Assembly: GCA_014237465.1 (NCBI GenBank)
Contig: JABZFM010000006.1
Span: 248,001-312,000 of the forward strand
Source of the DNA: Desulfobacteraceae bacterium
GTDB lineage: Bacteria > Desulfobacterota > Desulfobacteria > Desulfobacterales > Desulfosalsimonadaceae
Direction: 5' to 3'
Length of the DNA stretch: 64,000 bases
Shown here: positions 54,352 through 63,400 of the stretch, piece after piece
How the letters are laid out: each line of letters opens with the position of its first letter
How positions within the stretch are numbered: the stretch's first letter is position 1
Notes under the pieces: generated by a model
The model's database searches: none
What the model was told of the DNA's origin: nothing
Seen by the model: only the letters and a program-made list of their open reading frames with translations
Program-made: the position numbers and the translations under genes

Positions 54352-56223
54352 TTATGGCATCCAATACCAAAGCTTCAAACGGACCCATTGAATCATATCG
54401 TGAGTCCAGATCCAGATCAGCTTTCTTCGATCAATATAAATTTTGCTATATCCTTCCATTCCCGGACGCAGTTCATCTAAGATATCCTGAAGGCTTGCCT
54501 CAACAATGAAAAAAGAATGACCTTCTTTCGCGGATGCTATTGGAGTGATTTTTTCAACAATCAGTCTTAATTTCTGACGAGGAATGGAAGTCAATATTAG
54601 GGTGCCTTGCTGGCCTTTTTTAAGATCCCGAATATCTGATTCATCAACTTCTAAAATTACACGATAAGATTTCAGCGGCGCAATTTCATATAAAACCTGC
54701 CCTTTATCAACCGGTGCGCCAAGCATCTGACTCAAATCTCCTGCAACGACGACACCGTTAAATGGTGACTTCATCTCCGCACGGTCAATTTGTTGTGTAA
54801 ACAAATCGCTCTGTACGTCAGCCTGGATGATTTGCTGCTGTAAAATTTTAACCTGGGCGCGTTCATTAACCGCCATTGCTTTTCGCAGTTCACGGGTAAA
54901 TTGCTCCCGTTTGCTTATAGCATCCAGACGTTCTAACCGCAAATCCTTGTCATCCAGAGTGCATAAGACTTCCCCTTCTTCGACCACATCTCCTGCGCGG
55001 GCAAATGCATCCTCAATGTATCCATTAAAAGGAGCAACCATCGCCCGTTGTATTTCGCCCTCTAAGGCAGTCTTAGCTGTTACCCGATATTCGCCTGTCG
55101 CGAAACCAAAAAATATAACCAGGGCTAACAAAAAAAGAACGGACAATTTCAAAACCAGATGCCCGGCCCCAATCAGTTTTTTCACTTGCGCTTCAATCGA
55201 ATGATAAATTTGGGCTCCAATCCATCGGTCATTCTTTCTCTTTTCCTCTAAAATTGAACCGATCACAGCAACAATAAATTCAAACGCTTCAATGGTATAA
55301 GCATCAAAAACATCAGCATTGGTCCTTTCAAAGGTAATAGCACCGTAGGCATCTCCATTATTATTCAGCATTGGAACGGTGCAGATTGCACCAGTATTTT
55401 CGGTTTTCGCCAATTCGTCGTGTCCATGCGTCACCCTGTTTTGTTCGATTTCGTTTTCAGGAACCCAAATGGGGCAAAGTTGATCAATGCTTTCATCCAT
55501 TGCAGATTCAATAAGCTGAACCAGATTCATTTGTTTTTGAAAAAAAGCACTGTGAGAAATCGCTACCAGTTTGGATCGTTTATTTTTTAAAAATCCAATA
55601 CTGACCCGATGACAATTAAACTGGTTTGACAATTCGTTGGCAGTAATTGTTGATGCATTACGAAATGAATCCTGCTGAAGAACAAGAGCGGTTAAATCCA
55701 ATGATATCTTGAGATATTTGTCGGAATCGGAATATTGTTTCAAACTGGTTTTACGAACATAATTTTCCAGCCAGCCGACACCCCATTGGAGTTTGCGCAT
55801 ATTCGCCTGTAGAGAAAGCTTCTCCTGTATACTGACTTCCAGCACAACAACACCATATAATTTATCCTCCACCTGAACCGGGTACCCCAACTGGAAATGG
55901 AATTTTTCAGCTGATTCTTTTTCATCTTTTTCCCGAATTACAACCCCCTTTTTTTCTCGGATCACAGTCTCAGTGATTTTTTTATAGTGCTCATAATTAC
56001 CCTGGTTGTCTGGATAAAAAGCAATGGGAGAAAGATGTGCTTTTTCAGGAACTTGCCATAGAACAACCGCCCGAAATATCCCCTGAATCATGGAACATTG
56101 CAGCTGTATCCAGCTTTGACAAAACAGGGGTTCTGAATCAGAATGCTGCAGATTATTCCAGAGAATCGGGTCTAAAATAAAGGATTGCGGATTAATTGAT
56201 GTCGCCTGTGCTTGTTTAACCAT
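54352..56223 (-). CDS. GAF-GAF-TM-HlyD fusion protein
   Basis: 623 residues. The cytoplasmic N-terminal 340 residues contain two GAF-like domains (about 30-160; and 185-330 with TANELSNQFNCHRVSIGFL, GAICTVPMLNNNGDAYGAITFER). A membrane segment (about 365-390) follows, then a periplasmic HlyD part with lipoyl halves (MVAPFNGYIEDAFARAGDVVEEGEVLCTLDD; MKSPFNGVVVAGDLSQMLGAPVDKGQVLYEIAP), an alpha hairpin and a beta-barrel. It thus joins a ligand- or signal-sensing module to a secretion adaptor, a design seen in a few M50-associated export loci. Weak AAGGTG before the ATG. Confidence 0.87.
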   Translation of the reverse strand: MVKQAQATSINPQSFILDPILWNNLQHSDSEPLFCQSWIQLQCSMIQGIFRAVVLWQVPEKAHLSPIAFYPDNQGNYEHYKKITETVIREKKGVVIREKDEKESAEKFHFQLGYPVQVEDKLYGVVVLEVSIQEKLSLQANMRKLQWGVGWLENYVRKTSLKQYSDSDKYLKISLDLTALVLQQDSFRNASTITANELSNQFNCHRVSIGFLKNKRSKLVAISHSAFFQKQMNLVQLIESAMDESIDQLCPIWVPENEIEQNRVTHGHDELAKTENTGAICTVPMLNNNGDAYGAITFERTNADVFDAYTIEAFEFIVAVIGSILEEKRKNDRWIGAQIYHSIEAQVKKLIGAGHLVLKLSVLFLLALVIFFGFATGEYRVTAKTALEGEIQRAMVAPFNGYIEDAFARAGDVVEEGEVLCTLDDKDLRLERLDAISKREQFTRELRKAMAVNERAQVKILQQQIIQADVQSDLFTQQIDRAEMKSPFNGVVVAGDLSQMLGAPVDKGQVLYEIAPLKSYRVILEVDESDIRDLKKGQQGTLILTSIPRQKLRLIVEKITPIASAKEGHSFFIVEASLQDILDELRPGMEGYSKIYIDRRKLIWIWTHDMIQWVRLKLWYWMP

Positions 56224-56494
56224 TTCACCTTATATGGAACTAATTTTATTTATAAATAAAGTTATACGGTCAAAAATAAATGCTAAATTTAAATTTTAAC
56301 AGAAATAAAAATAATAGGCAAAACTTTATTACGTAATACAAAAAATAAACGATTTAAGTTAGTTACTTGATAATGATGTTAACAGACAAAGAAACAGGCA
56401 TGGGAAAAAAACCGCATGCCTGCTCTTCAATAAAATCGTAGTAAAATTTTATACTCTTTATCGATGATTTATTGCGTTAAAAGCCCTTTTGTTT
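56224..56494. other. Spacer between DUF3467 and GAF-HlyD genes
   Basis: About 270 AT-rich bases; may hold a second promoter for the machinery genes. No gene seen. Confidence 0.35.
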
Positions 56495-56788
56495 TTATTT
56501 TGTTAAAGTGCCGGCAACTTTTTCAAGTTCCTGAATTTCTAATTTGCCAAAACGTGATTCATATTCCTGCAAAAAACGGTTTAACAGAAGCAATACTCGT
56601 TTGGCGGCAAACGGATTCAGAATAATTCGATCTGTCAGTTTCACCTCAAGTTCTTTTTTTTCGGCATCCCAATTTTGACGGGCCCCAAATAGTAAAGTTA
56701 CTTCTTCTCTGGTGCTCAGGGCATTGCAGACATTGGCATATGCGATATTCATATTTGAATCGTCCCATGTTACTTTCGGATTTTGCAT
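56495..56788 (-). CDS. DUF3467-like small protein (paralogue 2)
   Basis: 97 residues: VTWDDSNMNIAYANVCNA, LLFGARQNW, DRIILNPFAAKRVLLLLNRFLQEYESRFGKLEI. This layout (YANV..., LxFG..., RIxxxPxxAKRLxxxLxxxLxxYExxFG) matches DUF3467, a small family often linked to ribosomal or secreted-protein contexts but without known function. About half of the residues are identical to the upstream paralogue. AAAGGGA precedes the ATG. It lies between the RTX gene and the machinery genes. Confidence 0.8.
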   Translation of the reverse strand: MQNPKVTWDDSNMNIAYANVCNALSTREEVTLLFGARQNWDAEKKELEVKLTDRIILNPFAAKRVLLLLNRFLQEYESRFGKLEIQELEKVAGTLTK

Positions 56789-56851
56789 TTTTCCCTTTCC
56801 TCCGTATTGGCCTCAACAGTTGCGTTGAACTCAAGTATCAAAACCATGATG

Positions 56852-57199
56852 TTATTCTTTTCGCGGTGGACCGATATCCAATTTTCCAAAGCGTGATTCA
56901 TATTCTTTTAAAACACGATCCAGCAGTATGGAGAGTCGCTTGGCTGCAAAAGGACTCACAACCACACGATTTGATAATTGAACTTTTATATCGTCTCCTT
57001 CCCGAAGGTTCCACGTCTGATTTGTGCCAAAAAATAATGTAAACTCTTCACGCGTAATAGCTGCATTGCAAACATTTGCGTAAGATGTGTTCAAATCGGA
57101 ATCATCCCATTTAACCGTCGGCGCATCGGTACCTGTGGTTTCGGTCGGCGATATCTTTGATTGATCTTTTCCGTTTGGTGGATTATCTGGTTGCGTCAT
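56852..57199 (-). CDS. DUF3467-like small protein (paralogue 1)
   Basis: 115 residues: a Pro/Thr-rich disordered N terminus (NPPNGKDQSKISPTETTG) followed by the same domain as its neighbour (VKWDDSDLNTSYANVCNA, LFFGTNQTW, NRVVVSPFAAKRLSILLDRVLKEYESRFGKLDI). The start at 57199 has AGGAG six bases upstream; the frame is open to 57250. As the first gene after the RTX-like protein, it might be a chaperone or export factor for it, which is only a guess. Confidence 0.8.
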   Translation of the reverse strand: MTQPDNPPNGKDQSKISPTETTGTDAPTVKWDDSDLNTSYANVCNAAITREEFTLFFGTNQTWNLREGDDIKVQLSNRVVVSPFAAKRLSILLDRVLKEYESRFGKLDIGPPRKE

Positions 57200-57418
57200 G
57201 CTCAGCTCCTGTCTTCTTTTTGGGGGTGTTTCAATAAACAAATCCGACAATTACTAATAACCATAACATAATACTATGGCCATATATCATTTCAAACCGG
57301 CATTATTTTCATCAAAAGCGGCAACTATACAATAACTTTATCATTCATTCTATTTCAACAAACACATTCAACACTTACAGAAGCTATAGGAGAAGTCAAG
57401 GGTCATAAGGTTTATCTC

Positions 57419-60400
57419 TTAAAAGTCAGGATCGTCGGTCTTGACCGTAAGCGTGTTGAAAATGGCCGCTCCCTCTTTCGCCAGTAGGCCGAAAGCGCCG
57501 TCCACGGTTACCGCATTGAATACATGACCCACATTGGCTTGCCAGTTTGCCGCGCCAACAGATTTGAGGGACAAATCAACAGTAGTGCCCTTGAGGGATA
57601 AAGCGATTTCGTAGTCATTACCGACCTCAATCTCTACATCAATACTGGCTTCCACCACCCACTTACCTGACCTGTAATGGCCGATAATCACGGTATCACC
57701 GTCGGCAGACAGCCCTGCATACTTAAAGTCATCGCTGTCATAGTAATCGAACACAATGCCGGTAGTGGCATCGGTGTTGACAGTCGCCGCCAGGTCCAGA
57801 ATAGAGTTTGCCGCCAGGCCGGACCGCAATCCCAGATCCACCAGACTGACGGCCAGATCACCTCCCACGGGAATGCCGTTGTAGCTGCCGTCGGCCATGA
57901 TCCAGTCACCGCTCTGTGGCACGGTCAGAAACGCCATATCCGCGTCTTCAAAGTCCTCGGTGGCCTCGAAAGTGTAATCCGGTGGCAGCACCTGGACGGC
58001 GATGTTGTCAAAAGTGCCACGGGAGTTGTCACTGCCCAGTCCTACCATGCCGGCGTTTAATCCGTATACCCAGCCGTCAGCATCCACCCGTGCCGTATAG
58101 GTATGTGAGAAGTATTCGGTGCCATCCACCACCACGGTGACGTTGGTTCCGTTTACCGCCACCAGCACATTGTAATATTCGCCGGGTTTAATTTTGGAAG
58201 GCGTCTCGGCATCAATGATCCAGCCTTCAGCCGTACGGTGACCCAGCTGAATCTTGTCCCTGGAAGCATCAATGCCAGCGAACTTGAAGTCCGTCGAGCT
58301 CTGGTAGTCGAATATCACATAGGCGTTGGCCTTCCACCCGCTGGTGGGTTTCTCCATCGTGAGGGTGGCCGCTACCTCAAAGTAGCTGGGAAGATAGTCG
58401 TCCAGGTCAAGGACCGAAACGGCGTCTTCACCAATGGTCTTGGCGGTCACCGTCATAGCGCCTTCTTCAACCTCCCACACGCCGCTGTCTGCGAACATGG
58501 CCCCGGTGGTTCCATCATTGAAGCCAGCCGAGCGCAGCACGTCTCTCTTGCCGCCCGGGATGTTGCCGGCCTGGGGATCCGCCGGAGGACCTGTCTGATC
58601 ATGCCAGGCAAAGTCTTTTTGCAGCACAAGGCCCATCTCGGCATCTGGCTCGCCGTTGCGCAACGGGTTGGCGCCCGTGTCGTCATGTCGCGTCGGGTCC
58701 GCACCGTCGCCTGCTGACAACGCATACAGGAAATCGGGCAGGAACGGCTGAAGCGTCCGACTCACTGTGGCCATGCCAAACGGTGCATACGGTACCAAGT
58801 AGGAGTTGTACTCGCCCACCCAGTCGATCAACCGGTCGCCGCCGGTGTTGGCGATAAGCACATCACGCCCCGCACCACCGTAAGCTCGATCTTCGTATGT
58901 CGGATGGGTATCGGGCAAGTCGTTCGCACCCACTGTCACGCCGTCGTCGCCCAGTGTCGTCTGATCGTCGTCGGCATTCATCAGGTCATTGCCCCATCCT
59001 CCATACATGTCGTCGCGGCCGGTGCCGCCCACGAGCCAGTCGTTGCCGAGATCTCCGAAGATGGCGTCCTTGCCGTCGTCGTTGACCTCCGGATAGGTGT
59101 CCGTCTGCTGTCCGGTAGCCTTCGGTACTGTGCCCTCCGGCCGAACCACGCCCTCGCTCTTGTCGAAGTTAAGGAGGAACTCATAAGCTGTTCCCTGGTC
59201 GCTGGATTTCCAGAGTTCTCCGTTTGAATCCAACATTATTTTCTGCAACGGATCGTACTCATCGTACAGTGCGAACTCGCCGGCGCGAAACCGGTTGTTG
59301 AGATGCTGACCGTCTTCATCGACCGGATTGAACGCCAGTACGTTGCCCGGATTTACCGGACTCGGCAGCGCTACCATTTCATAACCCAGGTCGAGCACTC
59401 CGTCAGGCTCATAAGTAGGCACAAAGGCGTGTTCCAGTGCTTCGGCGCCGGAGATGGCGTCGTCACCAGAACCACCGTGCAACCAGTCGCTGCCCAGGCC
59501 GCCGAAGATGATGTCATCTGCATATGGCGAGTCGTCCTGGTTATCTGGAAACTCGTCATCCATGGCCATCCAGGTCGGGTCGAAACTGAACGGCACAAGA
59601 TCCACCGTCTTCTTCAGCTCACCCGACCGGTTGATTACCGCGTACTGGATCTCGCCCGGGGTCTTGATGACTTCGTCAAGAACATTGCCGTCGGCGTACT
59701 TGGGTCTCGGATCGCGGTCCAGAAGCCCGTCGATACCATACAGCGGCTCGCCGAGGACACTGTTGCGGCTGGTATAGATCAGCCCGTCATCTCCAAGCAC
59801 CCCGTCCTGACCCGTGCCGCCGGAAATCCAGTCGTGGCCGTAACCGCCCACGATGCTGTCATCCTGACCTTCGCCGAAGATGAGGTCACTGCCAGTCATG
59901 CCGAAGATGATGTCGTCGCCGGACTCCCCGTGGATCAGGTCGGCAGCGCCGTTATCGGCGTTGGCCACTCCTTCATCAGAGTACGTTCCGCCTTCGTAGT
60001 CCGCACCACCCAAAGTGTAGTCGAGCTGCTCCATGGCACGCGGGATGACCTGCAACCCGTAGATGTCGTCGTAGTAGAAGTCGAGGAACACATCCTGCGG
60101 CTCATCCACGAGCCGGTAGACGTTGGCGTTGTCGCCCATAATGAAATCGGCGTCGCGGGCATGGCCGTCAGGCTCTGTTGTAATAACGTGGGTCTCTCCA
60201 TCCTCGCTCGCCAGTCCCTCTGTGGTGGCGCCGATGTCATTGCGGGCGATGGCAATGCCAGCCCCACCGAAGATAACATCGGAGCCATCAGGACGCATTC
60301 CCTCAGTGGTCAGGCCGAACAGCTCAGAGCTGCCGCCGATCATGTCGTCCTGTCCCAGGCCGCCGTACATGAGGTCGTCGCCGCCGTTGCCTTCCATGTA

Positions 60401-63400
60401 GTCGTCGGTATCAGACGCCAGCTCGGGGATATTGAAGTACAGGGTGTCGCCGGTGTCCGGCGAGCCCGTATCAGTTACTTCCAGCTCATAGCTGAGGAAC
60501 GGGGCCGCCACTGTCGTGGCTTCGATGGCGCCGTCGCCCTGCATCAGGTCATTGGCCAGCTCGCCGAACATGACGTCGCTGTCAGCGCCTCCGGCCAATA
60601 CATCAACGCCGAAGCGGCCCTGCGGATCCGTCTGTACCGCATCGGAATGATCTACCAGTTCTATATCCCGGCCGACAGCATCAGCCGGATCACTCTGCCA
60701 CTCTCCACTTATATTTACGCTGATGGTGTCGACCGTCGTTGTGTAGATGGCGTCAGCCGTCAACTCGCGGAAGCGCGGGCTCAGGTCATCACCCCGCCGC
60801 CAGATGATGGCATTGTCACCCGCCATAGAGTCATCGCCTGTACCACCGTCCATCAGGTCGTTCACGTCGTCGATGTCTGGCACCTGGATGGCCGTGGTGA
60901 GGCTGGCATCTATCGCCGGAGCCGTCAACTCGTCATAGCCGCCGGCCACGTTATGGCCGCCGGTCATGTCGTCGTCGCCCGAGCCGCCATACATGCGGTC
61001 GTCACCCTGCTGCCCGAGCATGGTGTCGTCTCCTTCCTCGCCCCACATTCGGTCGCCTTCACCGCCATCTGCATCATCAATGTCGATGACGAAGAAGTTG
61101 CGCGCGTTGAAGTCAGGCAATGTGCTGAATTGCGTGTAAATGCGGCCGTGATCACCGAACAGCAGGTCGTTGTTAGAGCTGTCGGCAACCTCATCCAGAT
61201 TGCCGTCGTCCCCAAAGATCGTGTCGGCATCGGTACCGCCGAACACGAAGTCCTGACCCTCGTCGCCATAAATGAGGTCTCGTCCGCCGCTGGTAGGCTG
61301 TTCGGTGGTGACCAAATCTAAGGTGGTGAGGTCGGTGTCGTCTACCGGGATGCCGTACTCGTCGGTAAACCATTCATAAAGATCGGCGTTATTCGCCTCG
61401 ATGTCTATCCCTGTAACCTCAGACAGACGGCCGTCAGACAGCCATTCGAACGCGCCATTGTCACCCAGGATGATGTCGTTGCCTTCGTTGGCAATCGTTG
61501 TCGGGTTCGGACTCGACCTGTCGCCATAAAGCGTGTCGCCGAACACCCCACCTGCAATAATGTCGTCCGTGGCGTTACCGGAGATGGTGTCGGAACCGCC
61601 ATACTCAGGATGCGCTTCGTCCGTGGTTTTGATCGTCTCAACCGCTGCATCAAGCACGAGCTTAAGGTCGCCCATTTCGCTCGGCAGCGGATCAGGGGCG
61701 GCCACCAGGAAAACGTCAGCGTTATCACCCAGCAGCATGTCGTCGGCATCTGAGGCTGTTGCGGACGCACTGTCGTCGTCGCCGTAGATATCATCGCCGT
61801 CCGTGCCGCCGATGGCCAGGTCGGTCCCGGCATTGCCGGAGATGTCATCGATGCCGCCCAGGTCGTCCTCGAAGGACCGGATGAGGTCCAGCGTATTCCG
61901 GTCCGAATCGCTCAGGTAGGTGAAGTCCAGCAGGCCGTTGTCGCCCAACAGGATGTCGTCACGATCGTTGCCGATAGTCGTGCCCATGGGTGCGTAGCGA
62001 TCGCCGTACAGGAAATCCTTCTCCGGATCGCCCGATCCATCGTCGTTGTTGACGCCACCGATAACGATGTCGTAACCAGCATTGCCTTCGATGGTGTCAG
62101 GGCCGCCAGTCAGTTCCTCAGTGTCGGTTGTTGTGATGAAATCCACCGCCGTGCCGAACACGATCAGTCGGCCGTTGGTGCCGAACAGCTCGATACGTGC
62201 GTTATCGCCCAACAGGATGTCGTCGCCATCCCCCGCCGCCGCGTCCGCATCTTCGTTGTCGCCATAGATCGTGTCACCACCGACACCGCCGATGGCCACG
62301 TCCACGCCCTCGTTGCCGGAGATCGTGTCGTCACCGCCGAGAATGTTGGTATCGTCGATGGTGTATGGATCGCGGTCGGTCACCTCATATGGCTCGGACA
62401 CGATCAGTTCGAGGGTGCCGAACTCGGGACCGGTTTGGATGGGCGCCAGGCCGAGCGGATTGTCCACCGCTGCCGCAATCAGGAAACTTTGGATCGTGGA
62501 CCCGGTTTCCCTTGCAAATTTGATGCGATCACCGTCCGCTGAAGCTACGATGTCGCTACTGAGATCAACGGATACCGGCACCGCCTCGCTGGTCTCGCCA
62601 TTAGCGAGTGCTGCATTGATGGCCGTAACCAGTCCTGCGAGATTATCTGTGTAATCTCCTGCCCCAATGGTAACCTTGACCGGCACCGTGTCGTCGTAGC
62701 GGGTGACGTAAAACGTCAGGGCATCCATTTCACCCAAGGAGACATCCGCTGTCCCGACCAGTTCCACAGGATCGAGGCCGAAATCCAGCAGGCCGTTGTC
62801 GCCCAGCAATATGTCATCGCCGGTGTTGCCGTACAGAACATCCGGGCTGCCGTTGACGCCGCCGAAGATGATGTCGTCGGCCTCGTTACCCTCGATGGTG
62901 TCGTCGCCGCCGGTGTTGGCGGAACCGTCGTCCTGGTCGGTCACATCGGAGGTGTAGACCTGACGGACGTTACCGAAGTCGAGATTGATGACGCCGTTAT
63001 CTCCGAGCAGAATGTCGGCATCAAGAAACTCACCTTCCACCTGCTCCACAGATGCCCTTCCGCTGCCGTGGCCGCCGTATATGAAGTCCCCGCTGGTGCC
63101 GCCAAACGCGATGTCGTTGCCGTTGTCGCCGAAGATGTGGTCAATCCCGATGCTGGAAGCATCCGGGATGCTCATGATCATGCGGTACAGGCGGCTGTAA
63201 AGTTCAATGCGGCCGCCGTCGCCGATCAGCACATCCTCGCCGATGGGGTTGATCGCGGGCAGGGCACCTGAATCGGCCGGCGCGATATCGCCGCCGATCC
63301 AGTCGTTGCCGGCACCGCCCAGAACGATGTCGTTACCGGCACCGCCGTTGATGGTATCGTCGCCATCTGCACCGTCGCCATCTCCGCCATCGTCAACGTC

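Noticed and set aside
59303-61321. A 672-codon open frame on the plus strand within the RTX gene
   Set aside because: It is antisense to clear RTX repeats; GC-rich Gly/Asp codons keep the opposite frame open. No domain or start signal.
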